31,558 nt of DNA. Source: a virus. Of the stretch, positions 13,780 to 21,963 are shown one piece after another; the first letter of the stretch is position 1; every line of letters starts with the position of its first letter. The position numbers and the translations under genes are program-made. The stretch lies in IMG/VR virus record IMGVR_UViG_3300044681_001230, positions 1 to 31,558 of that record, one strand, 5' to 3'. The notes under the pieces are model-generated. The model was not told the origin of the DNA. It saw only the letters and a program-made list of their open reading frames with translations, and made no database searches.

Positions 13780-14155
13780 ATTAAAAGATTGGTTAAAGTC
13801 AATTAACGAATCTAAAAATAATTTGACAGATGAGGATCCAACCGCAATTTCGTCCTATCTTCCATATATCATTAATAAATGTCTTTCTGGCACTATTGAT
13901 TCGTTGATGTATGCAAATGAGATGAATAAATATCCACATCTAAGTAAACAGATGCAATACGATTTTTATATAAATAGTTTGCGAAAAAGGAAGAGATTTT
14001 CTCCCTGGATAAATAAGAAAGTGGACAAAGATCTTGAATGTGTCAAATCTTACTATGGCTATAGTGATGAGAAGGCAAGCCAAGCTTTGAAAATTCTTTC
14101 ACCGGACCAAATAAATTTTATTAAAAAGCGAGTTGAACTCGGAGGATTAAAATGA
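13769..14155 (+). CDS. 62: Clamp loader small subunit gp62
   Basis: The protein has about 128 residues from ATG 13769 (MKYELKDW...). An in-frame ATG four codons upstream (13757) is possible but overlaps the previous gene by 23 bases. It matches the cyanophage version of gp62, which is shorter than T4 gp62 (187 aa). Conserved-looking blocks are PYIINKCLSGTIDSLMYANEMN, QYDFYINSLRKRKRFSPW and YYGYSDEKASQAL. It is the non-ATPase subunit of the gp44/62 clamp loader and the position between gp44 and RegA is the T4 order. Its TGA overlaps the regA ATG (ATGA, 14152-14155). Confidence 0.85.
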   Translation: MKYELKDWLKSINESKNNLTDEDPTAISSYLPYIINKCLSGTIDSLMYANEMNKYPHLSKQMQYDFYINSLRKRKRFSPWINKKVDKDLECVKSYYGYSDEKASQALKILSPDQINFIKKRVELGGLK

Positions 14156-14589
14156 GCGTTGTACAAGAGCCTGAAGTAAATTGGACTCCTGCCGATATGG
14201 TAGAAGTTGTTTTAACTGAGCCTGATGATTTTTTGAAGGTTCGTGAAACTCTTACTAGAATAGGAGTTGCTAGCAGAAAGGAAAAAACTTTATATCAATC
14301 TTGCCATATTCTCCATAAACAGGGAAGGTATTATATTGTTCATTTTAAAGAACTTTTTGCTTTAGATGGGAAACGTGCTAATTTTACGGTTAATGATCTT
14401 CAGCGTCGGAATAGAATTACTCAACTTCTTGCCGATTGGGGATTGATTACATTAGTCAATGCCGATAAAATTTCCGATATAGCTCCATTGAATCAAATTA
14501 AAGTTCTTTCATACAAAGAAAAGGATGAATGGACTCTTGAAACTAAGTATAATATTGGAAAGAAGAAAAAGGTTCAGGAAACCGAATAA
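14152..14589 (+). CDS. regA: RegA translational repressor
   Basis: The protein has 145 residues (T4 RegA: 122). It aligns almost throughout with T4 RegA: EPDDFLKVRETLTRIGVASRKEKTLYQSCHILHKQGRYYIVHFKELF, DLQRRNRITQLLADWGLITLV, and a final VLSYKEKDEWTLETKYNIG. About 20 residues are added at the N terminus and a short basic tail (KKKKVQETE) at the C terminus. RegA binds AU-rich ribosome-binding sites of early mRNAs, in T4 including those of genes 44, 45 and regA itself. The many A/T-rich start regions here would fit that mode. A strong terminator follows at 14597-14621. Confidence 0.96.
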   Translation: MSVVQEPEVNWTPADMVEVVLTEPDDFLKVRETLTRIGVASRKEKTLYQSCHILHKQGRYYIVHFKELFALDGKRANFTVNDLQRRNRITQLLADWGLITLVNADKISDIAPLNQIKVLSYKEKDEWTLETKYNIGKKKKVQETE

Positions 14590-14596
14590 TTTTTGT

Positions 14597-14621
14597 AGGG
14601 AGTACAACACTCCCTTTTTTT
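14597..14621 (+). terminator. Rho-independent terminator after regA
   Basis: AGGGAGT (14597-14603), loop ACAAC and ACTCCCT (14609-14615), with T7 at 14615-14621. It closes the clamp/clamp-loader/regA operon. Confidence 0.9.
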
Positions 14622-14631
14622 GTGCTTATCG

Positions 14632-14637
14632 TATAAT
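14632..14637 (+). promoter_or_regulatory. Possible -10 element (TATAAT) upstream of hsp20
   Basis: A perfect TATAAT lies just past the regA terminator and 58 bases before the hsp20 ATG. No acceptable -35 box occurs 16-18 bp upstream, since that position is inside the terminator stem. It would need an activator, or it is fortuitous. Confidence 0.35.
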
Positions 14638-14694
14638 TAGTATTGGATGCCTTAGGGGTCCAAAACACAATCTCGCTTAAAAGGAGAACCTAAA

Positions 14695-15129
14695 ATGTCT
14701 TACTTAACCAAATACAGTGCTTCCGATATTCCGGCACTAATGAAAAGAATTAATGAGCATAGTATTGGCATGGACCAATATTTGGATAAAATTTTTAATT
14801 TTCATGAAACGAATTCAAATTATCCTCCCTACAACTTGATTCAGATAAATGATTCTGAAGTTAAATTGGAAATCGCACTTGCAGGATTTAATAAAAAGGA
14901 ACTTAACGTATATACTGAATCTGGCAAATTGTTTATTGAAGGTAAGAAGGAAGAAAAAAATCCAGAAGAGCAGTATTATCACAGAGCAGTGGCTCAAAGA
15001 TCTTTTACTAGATCTTGGACAATTTCAGACGATACTGAAGTTAGATCTGTTGAATTTGCTGATGGTTTACTAACTATTATACTCGGTAAAGTTATTCCTG
15101 AGCATCATAAAAGAAAGGATTGGTTCTAA
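14695..15129 (+). CDS. hsp20: Small heat-shock protein Hsp20 (alpha-crystallin family)
   Basis: The protein has 144 residues. The N-terminal region has 'FNFHETNSNYPPYNLIQ'. The alpha-crystallin domain (~45-130) has the classical features KLEIALAGFNKKELNVYTESGKLFIEGKK, a 'YYHRAVAQRSFTRSW' strand and ADGLLTIILG (the A-x-x-x-G-x-L-like motif). The end HHKRKDWF lacks a typical I-x-I/V tail. It is an ATP-independent holdase chaperone and is widespread in cyanomyoviruses, where a role in protecting host or virion proteins is assumed. A good ribosome-binding site, AAGGAG, lies 8 nt upstream of ATG 14695. A terminator/late-promoter unit follows directly. Confidence 0.93.
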   Translation: MSYLTKYSASDIPALMKRINEHSIGMDQYLDKIFNFHETNSNYPPYNLIQINDSEVKLEIALAGFNKKELNVYTESGKLFIEGKKEEKNPEEQYYHRAVAQRSFTRSWTISDDTEVRSVEFADGLLTIILGKVIPEHHKRKDWF

Positions 15130-15154
15130 ATAGTATTGAATATCGTCGCTGCGG

Positions 15155-15190
15155 GGAGGGGATGGTCAGAATCATCCTTCTCCCCCTTTT
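15155..15190 (+). terminator. Rho-independent terminator after hsp20
   Basis: A G-rich arm (GGGGAGGGGATG, from ~15155) pairs with CATCCTTCTCCCC, with one bulge and one G-U pair, and is followed by a T-tract ending at 15190. The late box CATAAATA begins at the next base. Confidence 0.75.
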
Positions 15191-15198
15191 CATAAATA
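15191..15198 (+). promoter_or_regulatory. Late promoter CATAAATA
   Basis: A match to the NATAAATA late core, directly after the terminator U-tract and 29 bp before the ATG of the nucleotidyltransferase gene. Confidence 0.7.
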
Positions 15199-15226
15199 AA
15201 AATACCGATGGAAATAACTGTGAAAT

Positions 15227-15940
15227 ATGAACTTAGAGACTTTTTTAGAACAAAAGATTACGTTTAAATATCACAATATTCTTAATAAAAAATTTTGGGA
15301 AGGTGATCAGTTAAAGTCTGAAGTTAGAATGAAATTAATTTTAATTGCAAAAGCGTGGTCAGAATTTGCAAATATACCAAAATCGGCAATTAAGGATATA
15401 ATTTTTGTTGGCGGAAATGCAAATTACAACTATACCAAATATTCGGATATAGATCTTCATTTAGTTGTAAACAAAAAAGAACTTCCAGACTGTCCAGATT
15501 TAATAGACGATTATCTTAGAGACAAAAAGCAGTTATGGGCATTAACCCATGACATAAAAATATATGGTCATACTGTGGAATTGTATGCTGAAGAAGAGGG
15601 ACTTCAACGCCCATCAAATCAAGGAGTATATTCAATTAAATATAAAACCTGGTTAGTTCCACCAAAAAAACAAAATCCTAATATAGACACTAGGTTGCTA
15701 AAAAGAAAAACTCATGATATAATGGATATGATTGATGTTTTTATTTCTGGTAAATCTAATGATATTGGTGAAATGACTAAATTAAAAGAAAAACTCAGAA
15801 CAATGAGATCTGTTGCAATACAGCGTGGGGGGGAATTTTCACTTGAAAATTTAGTCTTTAAAGAACTTAGAAATAACGGATATTTAAATAAATTTTCCGA
15901 ATACATTAATTCAAAAAAAGTAAAAGAACTTTCTCTTTAA
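15227..15940 (+). CDS. Late-expressed nucleotidyltransferase (DNA polymerase beta superfamily)
   Basis: The protein has 237 residues. The superfamily signature G-G-x(9-13)-D-h-D is present as VGGNANYNYTKYSDIDLHLVV (~65-85). A third acidic residue follows on a beta strand, HTVELYAEE (~122-130). The C-terminal half is helical and basic. Members of this superfamily transfer nucleotides to RNA, proteins or small molecules; the target here is unknown. Unlike the surrounding replication genes it is driven by a late promoter, which suggests a role late in infection or inside the virion. Its N terminus, MNLETFLEQ, distantly resembles a T4 capsid-targeting peptide but is not convincing. It is followed by two Sm-like genes without a new promoter. 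Confidence 0.8.
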   Translation: MNLETFLEQKITFKYHNILNKKFWEGDQLKSEVRMKLILIAKAWSEFANIPKSAIKDIIFVGGNANYNYTKYSDIDLHLVVNKKELPDCPDLIDDYLRDKKQLWALTHDIKIYGHTVELYAEEEGLQRPSNQGVYSIKYKTWLVPPKKQNPNIDTRLLKRKTHDIMDMIDVFISGKSNDIGEMTKLKEKLRTMRSVAIQRGGEFSLENLVFKELRNNGYLNKFSEYINSKKVKELSL

Positions 15941-15944
15941 GCAT

Positions 15945-16223
15945 ATGACAATTAAAATTGCGTTATTAAAATCTAATGAAGAAGTTATTTCTGACGTAAA
16001 GGAAGTTTCATCTGATGACAAATTAGTGTGGTATCATTTTGATAAACCCTATGTGGTTAAGGTTATTTCGGAAACAAAAACCGGAACTTATAAACTTTCC
16101 TATACTCCCTGGATTGTACTATCTGAGGAGAAAAATTTCTTTGTAAATCCTGATTGGGTTGTTACTTTATATGATCCTGAAAAGGAAGTAGAAAAATCTT
16201 ACATGGAGCACGTTAATGGATAA
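15945..16223 (+). CDS. Sm-like (LSm-fold) small protein, paralogue 2
   Basis: The protein has 92 residues. The pattern matches the Sm-like protein at 2204: KIALLKSNEEVISDVKEV (strand 1-2), KPYVVKV (middle strand), the T-P-W-I turn, then NFFVNPDWVVTLYDPEKEV (final strands), ending KSYMEHV. It is essentially a bare domain without the long tail of paralogue 1. It begins four bases after the nucleotidyltransferase stop and overlaps the following paralogue by 8 bases, so these two are made as a pair. Ring assembly and RNA binding are inferred from the fold only. It could be under the late promoter at 15191. Confidence 0.6.
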   Translation: MTIKIALLKSNEEVISDVKEVSSDDKLVWYHFDKPYVVKVISETKTGTYKLSYTPWIVLSEEKNFFVNPDWVVTLYDPEKEVEKSYMEHVNG

Positions 16224-16530
16224 TGACCTAGAATATATTGATATGATGGAAGATGAACTTGATTCTGAAGTTAGTCCAGAATATGAAACTAAGTGCATCT
16301 TGCTAAAAGATGGAACATATCTTGTATCAAAAATTCAAGAAATTCTTGCTGATTATGGAATGCCAAATTGCAAATTAATAACCCCTCTTCAAATACTTAA
16401 CGACGGGACTAAATTTTGCACTTGGCCAAAATATCGAGATCAAGATGAAATTTTAGTTTCCTCGGATTCCTTCTTGACAATTTACGATCCGGATGCTAAA
16501 GTACTTAAAGAGTACCATGAGCTTGTTTGA
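16216..16530 (+). CDS. Sm-like (LSm-fold) small protein, paralogue 3
   Basis: The protein has 104 residues. After an acidic 20-residue N terminus it reads TKCILLKDGTYLVSKIQEI, TPLQIL, WPKYRDQDEILVSSDSFLTIYDPDAKVLKEYHEL. The end is nearly superimposable on paralogue 2 (VVTLYDPEKEVEKSYMEH). The glycine of the first hairpin (K-D-G-T) is kept, while the P-W-I turn is changed to W-P-K. Two adjacent, overlapping but divergent copies suggest a hetero-oligomer rather than a recent duplication. Its TGA overlaps the DNA polymerase ATG (TGATG at 16528-16532), coupling it to gp43. Confidence 0.55.
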   Translation: MDNDLEYIDMMEDELDSEVSPEYETKCILLKDGTYLVSKIQEILADYGMPNCKLITPLQILNDGTKFCTWPKYRDQDEILVSSDSFLTIYDPDAKVLKEYHELV

Positions 16531-19025
16531 TGCGATTTTATACTAACGTCCAACTGGTTGGAAATGATTTTTTGGTTCGTGGGCATGAAGATGGTGAAAA
16601 TTTTCTCTTTAGGGAGAAGTATAACCCAACTTTATTTGTGCTTAGTAATAAAAAAACAGAATATAAGACTCTAGATGGTAAGTATGTTGTTCCAATTAAT
16701 CCTGGAACTGTAAAAGATTGTCGAGAATATTACAAAGAATATCAGCATGTAGAAAACTATAAAATTTACGGAAACAATAGATTTATCTATCAATATATTT
16801 CCGACAATTACCCAGAAAATGAGATCCATTTTGACATAAGTAAAATTAAAATTTTCACAATTGATATTGAAGTTGCATCCGAAAACGGATTTCCCACAGT
16901 TCAAGACTGTTGTGAAGAACTTCTTACCATAACAATTCAAGATTACGCAACAAAGGAAATTGTTACCTGGGGGTGCAAACCATTTAATGTAACTAAAGAT
17001 AATTCAACTTATATTTTATGCAATGATGAAGCTGATTTATTTCGTAAATTTATTTACTTTTGGGAAAACAATTTTCCCGATGTAGTTACTGGATGGAATT
17101 GTAGCTTATATGATATGCCATATATTTGCAGAAGAATATCTAGAATTCTTGGAGAATCTGAAGCAAAACGGCTTTCTCCTTGGAAACTATTGAGTGAAAA
17201 GGAAATTCAAATTAATCATAAAGATCATATTATATCTGATATTGGTGGTGTAACTATTTTGGACTATATTGATCTTTATAAGAAATTTACTTACGTCAAT
17301 AGAGAATCTTATCGTCTAGATCACATTGCAGAAGTTGAACTTGGGCAGAAGAAATTAGATCACTCAGAATATGACACCTTTAAAGATTTTTACACTAACA
17401 ATTGGCAAAAATATGTAGAATATAATATTATAGACGTAGAGCTTGTTGATAGGCTAGAAGATAAATTAAAACTAATTGAGTTGGCAATTACTCTAGCCTA
17501 TGATGCAAAAGTTAATTTTGCAGACGTATTTTATCAGGTTACAATGTGGGATAGTATAATTTATAACTATCTTAAGAAAAAGGGAATTGTAATTCCCCCA
17601 AGACAAGAATCTAAAAAGGATGAGAAATATAAGGGGGCATATGTTAAAGAACCAATTCCTGGAAAATATGATTGGGTTGTAAGCTTCGACTTAAATTCCC
17701 TGTATCCGCATTTAATTATGCAATACAATATAAGTCCCGAAACTTTGGTTGAAACTAGACATCCATCCGCAAGCATTGAAAAAATCTTAAGTAAACAAAT
17801 TTCCTTTGAAAATTATTCTGACTACTGTGTGTGTCCAAATGGATCTATGTATCGAAAGGATTTGCAGGGATTTCTTCCGGAATTGATGCAAAAAATTTAT
17901 AATGAACGAGTGATTTATAAAAAGAAGATGATTGAAGCTAAGAAAAAATATGCAAAAGAAAAAACTAAAGATCTTGAAAAGGAAATAGCAAGATATAATA
18001 ATATTCAAATGGCACGAAAAATCCAATTAAACTCTGCTTATGGTGCCATTGGAAATCAATATTTTCGATATTATAAGTTGGAAAATGCTGAAGCAATTAC
18101 ATCGTCTGGACAAGTTTCAATTCGATGGATCGAAAATAAAATGAATCAATATTTAAATAAAGTCACAAAAACTGAGGGAGTTGATTATGTTATTGCTTCT
18201 GATACTGATTCTCTGTATCTTAATTTGGGTCCTATGGTTGAAGCTGTATACCAGGGAAGAGAGAAAACTACTAAGAGCGTTGTTTCATTCCTTGATAAGA
18301 TCTGTAAGATGGAACTTGAAAAATATATTGAAAGTTCTTATCAAGAATTGGCGGATTACTTAAATGCTTACCAGCAAAAAATGAGCATGAAACGTGAAAA
18401 TATTGCTGAACGTGGTATTTGGACGGGAAAAAAACGATATGCTCTAAATGTTTGGGATTCTGAAGGTGTTCGATATGAAGAGCCAGAACTTAAGATCATG
18501 GGTCTCGAAGCGATTAAATCTTCTACTCCATCTGCTTGTAGGGGAAAAATTAAAGATGCAATTCGAATCATGATGACAGGCACTGAATCTCAGCTAATTA
18601 AATTTATTTCGGACTTTAAAGATGAATTTTCTAAGATTCCTTTGGATCAGATCTCTTTCCCTAGATCAGTGAATGAAGTGAGTAAATTTAAATGTTCGAA
18701 TTCAATTTACACCAAGAAGACACCGATAGCAATTAGAGGAGCTTTGTTATTTAATTACTTGGTTAATACTAAAAAACTGACTAATAAATACAGCTATATT
18801 GGAAATGGTGAAAAAATTAAGTTTTGTTATTTAAAAATGCCAAATCCAATTCACGAAAATGTAATCTCGTATATTCAAGAATTACCTAAGGAATTTAAAC
18901 TTGACAATTATATAGACTATAATTTACAATTCAGTAAAGCCTTTTTAGACCCAATTAAATCCATTCTCGAATGTATTGGTTGGAATTATGAAAAACAAAC
19001 CACTTTAGATTCATTATTTAATTAG
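16530..19025 (+). CDS. 43: DNA polymerase gp43 (family B)
   Basis: The protein has 831 residues from ATG 16530; a TTG one codon earlier is in frame but unlikely. The 3'-5' exonuclease motifs are ExoI FTIDIEVAS (D112, E114), ExoII GWNCSLYDMPYI and ExoIII YNIIDVELVDR. The polymerase motifs are A FDLNSLYPHL (D387), B KIQLNSAYGAIGNQ (~500) and C ASDTDSLYL (D558, D560). The C terminus ends in TTLDSLF, resembling the hydrophobic clamp-binding tail of T4-type polymerases. T4 gp43 has 898 aa. The gene is intact, without an intron or homing endonuclease. Its start overlaps the Sm-like gene; uvsX follows after 8 bases. Confidence 0.97.
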   Translation: MRFYTNVQLVGNDFLVRGHEDGENFLFREKYNPTLFVLSNKKTEYKTLDGKYVVPINPGTVKDCREYYKEYQHVENYKIYGNNRFIYQYISDNYPENEIHFDISKIKIFTIDIEVASENGFPTVQDCCEELLTITIQDYATKEIVTWGCKPFNVTKDNSTYILCNDEADLFRKFIYFWENNFPDVVTGWNCSLYDMPYICRRISRILGESEAKRLSPWKLLSEKEIQINHKDHIISDIGGVTILDYIDLYKKFTYVNRESYRLDHIAEVELGQKKLDHSEYDTFKDFYTNNWQKYVEYNIIDVELVDRLEDKLKLIELAITLAYDAKVNFADVFYQVTMWDSIIYNYLKKKGIVIPPRQESKKDEKYKGAYVKEPIPGKYDWVVSFDLNSLYPHLIMQYNISPETLVETRHPSASIEKILSKQISFENYSDYCVCPNGSMYRKDLQGFLPELMQKIYNERVIYKKKMIEAKKKYAKEKTKDLEKEIARYNNIQMARKIQLNSAYGAIGNQYFRYYKLENAEAITSSGQVSIRWIENKMNQYLNKVTKTEGVDYVIASDTDSLYLNLGPMVEAVYQGREKTTKSVVSFLDKICKMELEKYIESSYQELADYLNAYQQKMSMKRENIAERGIWTGKKRYALNVWDSEGVRYEEPELKIMGLEAIKSSTPSACRGKIKDAIRIMMTGTESQLIKFISDFKDEFSKIPLDQISFPRSVNEVSKFKCSNSIYTKKTPIAIRGALLFNYLVNTKKLTNKYSYIGNGEKIKFCYLKMPNPIHENVISYIQELPKEFKLDNYIDYNLQFSKAFLDPIKSILECIGWNYEKQTTLDSLFN

Positions 19026-19030
19026 GAGGA
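19025..19030 (+). promoter_or_regulatory. Strong Shine-Dalgarno sequence for uvsX
   Basis: GGAGGA-type sequence (AGGAGGAATT before ATG 19034) overlapping the gp43 stop region. It is one of the few consensus ribosome-binding sites in the window and fits the high UvsX level needed for filament formation. Confidence 0.75.
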
Positions 19031-19033
19031 ATT

Positions 19034-20035
19034 ATGTCATTTTTAAATGAAATTATTAAGGAGATTGGTGGAGAATATACTCAATTAGCATCAGAAATTG
19101 TAGAGACGGAGAATTATGTTGACACGGGTTCTTTTATCTTTAACGCATTGGTTTCGGGCAGCATTTTTGGCGGGGTTTCTGCTAATAAAATCACTGCTAT
19201 CGCTGGAGAAACTTCTACTGGAAAGACTTTTTTCTCTCTCGCTGTGGTTAAGAATTTTCTTGATAGTAACCCCGATGCTTATTGCCTCTATTTCGATAGT
19301 GAAGCTGCTATCACTAAATCTCTTTTAGAAAGTCGTGGAATTGATACTACTAGAATTGTAGTTGTTAATGTTGTTACTGTAGAGGAGTTTCGTGGAAAAG
19401 CACTTAAGGCAGTTGATATGTATCTTAAAAAGCCTGCTGAAGATCGAAAATTGTGTATGTTTGTGCTAGACTCTTTAGGTATGCTTTCAACTGAAAAGGA
19501 AATTACTGATGCCTTAAATGATAAGCAAGTGAGAGACATGACAAAATCTCAACTTGTTAAAGGAGCATTCCGTATGCTAACTTTGAAGTTGGGCCAGGCA
19601 AACATTCCAATGTTGGTCACCAATCATACCTACGATGTTATTGGTTCTTATGTTCCCGCAAAGGAAATGGGTGGTGGATCTGGGCTTAAATACGCTTCTT
19701 CTACAATCATTTACTTATCCAAGAAAAAGGAAAAGGACGGAACTGAAGTTGTAGGTAATATTATTAAAGCCAAGACTGCTAAATCTCGTTTGAGTAAAGA
19801 AAATCAGGAAGTGGAGATTCGTTTGTATTATGATGAGCGTGGTCTTGATCGGTACTATGGTCTTTTGGAGCTTGGTGAACTTGGTGAACTTTGGAAAAAT
19901 GTTGCGGGTAGATATGAAATAGACGGGAAAAAAATCTATGCAAAACAAATTTTAGCAGAGCCTGAAAAATATTTTACCCCAGAAGTTCTTCAGGCATTAG
20001 ATGAGATTGCTAGGAGTCAATTTTCTTATGGTTGA
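19034..20035 (+). CDS. uvsX: UvsX RecA-like recombinase
   Basis: The protein has 333 residues (T4 UvsX: 391). It has Walker A GETSTGKT (58-65), an acidic residue after AYCLYFDSE (~88-90), Walker B CMFVLDSLG (141-149) and loop-2 region QANIPMLVTNHTYDV with GGGSGLKYASS (~205-235). It forms helical filaments on single-stranded DNA and catalyses strand exchange for recombination-dependent replication, with UvsY as loader. A strong ribosome-binding site precedes ATG 19034. Its last bases overlap the 2OG-oxygenase gene. Confidence 0.95.
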   Translation: MSFLNEIIKEIGGEYTQLASEIVETENYVDTGSFIFNALVSGSIFGGVSANKITAIAGETSTGKTFFSLAVVKNFLDSNPDAYCLYFDSEAAITKSLLESRGIDTTRIVVVNVVTVEEFRGKALKAVDMYLKKPAEDRKLCMFVLDSLGMLSTEKEITDALNDKQVRDMTKSQLVKGAFRMLTLKLGQANIPMLVTNHTYDVIGSYVPAKEMGGGSGLKYASSTIIYLSKKKEKDGTEVVGNIIKAKTAKSRLSKENQEVEIRLYYDERGLDRYYGLLELGELGELWKNVAGRYEIDGKKIYAKQILAEPEKYFTPEVLQALDEIARSQFSYG

Positions 20036-20585
20036 ATTGAATGACCTAATCAAAATTTATCCGGACAGTTTGAGTAAAGATATTTGTAACTACTTAATTA
20101 CTTTTTTCGATTCTAATGAATCTATTCACGAAAAAATTACAAATGACAAAAAGCCAAATTTTACTCAACTTGATTTAAGTGAATGTGTATCTAAAAATTC
20201 TGAATTAGAATCTGTTCATAATTTTTTAGTACATACAACAATACAATATAAAAACGAATATTATTCGTTTATTGATTCTAGATGTTTCCCTGAGGATAAT
20301 GCATTTGAACACTTTCGCATAAAACGATATTTGAATAATGGAGATGATGCCTTTGATACTCATGTTGATGTCAAAGATCTTAGTACATGCAAAAGATATC
20401 TTTCCTTTATGTGGTATTTGAATGATGTTGAATCTGGGGGAAACACTGTTTTTTATGATTATCAAATTAAACCAAAAGCTGGAACTTTAGTAGTTTTTCC
20501 CCCCATGTGGATGTATCCTCACAAGGGAGAAGAGCCAATTAGTGGATCGAAGTATATTATGAGTACTTACTTACATTACGTTTGA
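20028..20585 (+). CDS. 2-oxoglutarate/Fe(II)-dependent oxygenase
   Basis: The protein has 185 residues from ATG 20028, which overlaps the uvsX stop by 8 bases. An earlier in-frame ATG at 20001 would overlap by 35 bases and adds nine residues without family resemblance. The prolyl-4-hydroxylase-like jelly-roll motifs are present: iron ligands H112-x-D114 (DTHVDV) and H165 (YPHKG), and K175 (SGSKYIMSTYL) in the place of the 2-oxoglutarate-binding basic residue. Between them lie LSFMWYLND and GGNTVFYD, typical of this fold. It would hydroxylate a protein or nucleotide substrate, unknown here. 2OG oxygenases are frequent in cyanophages and may also be linked to 2-oxoglutarate and nitrogen status in the host (inference). 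It is located between uvsX and gp41. Confidence 0.85.
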   Translation: MVELNDLIKIYPDSLSKDICNYLITFFDSNESIHEKITNDKKPNFTQLDLSECVSKNSELESVHNFLVHTTIQYKNEYYSFIDSRCFPEDNAFEHFRIKRYLNNGDDAFDTHVDVKDLSTCKRYLSFMWYLNDVESGGNTVFYDYQIKPKAGTLVVFPPMWMYPHKGEEPISGSKYIMSTYLHYV

Positions 20586-20593
20586 ATGATACT

Positions 20594-21961
20594 ATGGATA
20601 GAATTGAAAAAACAATCTTAAGAAACTTGATTAATGATGAAAAATTTAGTAGAAAAGTAATACCCTTTATCAAGAAAGACTATTTTGGAGAAAGAAGCGA
20701 AAGAGTAGTTTTTGAGGAAATTTATAATTTTCTTGAAAAGTACGATAAACTTGCCACCAAAGAAGTTTTGAATATTGAAGTATCTAATAGAACTGATCTT
20801 ACTGAGTCTGAATTGAAGGCTGCCAAAATTGTAATATCCGAATTAGATTCTGAATCTTCTGATTTTGATTGGCTAACTGCATCCACTGAAAAGTGGTGCA
20901 AGGAACGGGCAATTTATCTTGCATTAATTGAGTGTGTTCATATTGTTGATGATAAAGATGAAAACAAAAAGAGAGACTCTATCCCAGGAATTTTAAGTGA
21001 TGCGCTCTCAGTTTCATTTGATCATAACATTGGCCACGATTACCTTAAAAATTATAAAGAACGTTTTGATTTTTACCACAAAACTCAGAAATTAATTCCA
21101 TTTGATTTGGAATACTTTAATAAGATTACGAAGGGGGGATTGCCATCTAAAACACTCAATGTCGCATTGGCAGGAACTGGAGTTGGAAAAAGTTTATTCA
21201 TGTGCCATGTTGCAGCATCAGTTTTACTTCAGGGTAAAAACGTGTTGTATATAACACTCGAAATGGCAGAAGAAAGAATTGCTGAACGAATTGACGCAAA
21301 TTTATTGGATGTGAACATTAAAGATTTGTCTGAACTTCCCAAACAAAATTTTGAAAACAAAATTATGAGAATTCAGCAAAAAACAATTGGTTCGTTAATC
21401 ATTAAAGAGTATCCAACCGCTTCAGCACATGTTGGTCATTTTAAGACTCTTCTTAATGAATTGTCCATGAAAAAATCGTTTAAACCTGATATTATTTTCA
21501 TAGACTATTTAAATCTGTGCTCCTCATCAAGATATAAGGGGACTATAACAAATAGCTATAGCTTTGTTAAATCCATTGCAGAAGAACTTAGGGGACTTGC
21601 AGTCGAATGCGATGTTCCTATCGTATCCGCTACTCAAACAACAAGATCTGGATATAACAGTTCAAATGTTGAACTTACTGATACTAGTGAATCTTTTGGA
21701 CTTCCTGCCACTGCCGATTTGATGTTTGGACTTATAAGCACTGAAGAACTAGAACAGCGTGGACAAATTATGGTGAAGCAGCTGAAAAATAGGTATAATG
21801 ATCCAACAATGAATCGCAAGTTTTTAATTGGTATTGATCGAGCAAAAATGCGTCTTTATGATGTGGATCAAAATGCTCAAAAAGAAATACTTGACTCTGG
21901 ACAAGAAGTGGAGTATAATGCAGAAGAATCCAAAAAACAATTTCAGGGATTTAAATTTTAA
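20594..21961 (+). CDS. 41: Replicative DNA helicase gp41 (DnaB-like)
   Basis: The protein has 455 residues from ATG 20594; a TTG at 20582 overlaps the oxygenase stop and would add four residues. A helical N-terminal domain (~1-140) is followed by a RecA-fold motor with Walker A GTGVGKS (194-200), the DnaB-type segment LYITLEMAEERIAERID (~218-234), Walker B DIIFIDYLNLC and the C-terminal QLKNRYNDPTMNRKF (arginine finger region). gp41 is the 5'-3' hexameric helicase that works with the primase gp61 encoded at 26633. The size agrees with T4 gp41 (475 aa). Confidence 0.96.
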   Translation: MDRIEKTILRNLINDEKFSRKVIPFIKKDYFGERSERVVFEEIYNFLEKYDKLATKEVLNIEVSNRTDLTESELKAAKIVISELDSESSDFDWLTASTEKWCKERAIYLALIECVHIVDDKDENKKRDSIPGILSDALSVSFDHNIGHDYLKNYKERFDFYHKTQKLIPFDLEYFNKITKGGLPSKTLNVALAGTGVGKSLFMCHVAASVLLQGKNVLYITLEMAEERIAERIDANLLDVNIKDLSELPKQNFENKIMRIQQKTIGSLIIKEYPTASAHVGHFKTLLNELSMKKSFKPDIIFIDYLNLCSSSRYKGTITNSYSFVKSIAEELRGLAVECDVPIVSATQTTRSGYNSSNVELTDTSESFGLPATADLMFGLISTEELEQRGQIMVKQLKNRYNDPTMNRKFLIGIDRAKMRLYDVDQNAQKEILDSGQEVEYNAEESKKQFQGFKF

Positions 21962-21963
21962 CT

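Noticed and set aside
15227-15255. Capsid-targeting peptide on the nucleotidyltransferase (MNLETFLEQ)
   Set aside because: Spacing and residues deviate from the T4 pattern that the protein at 22695 fits exactly.
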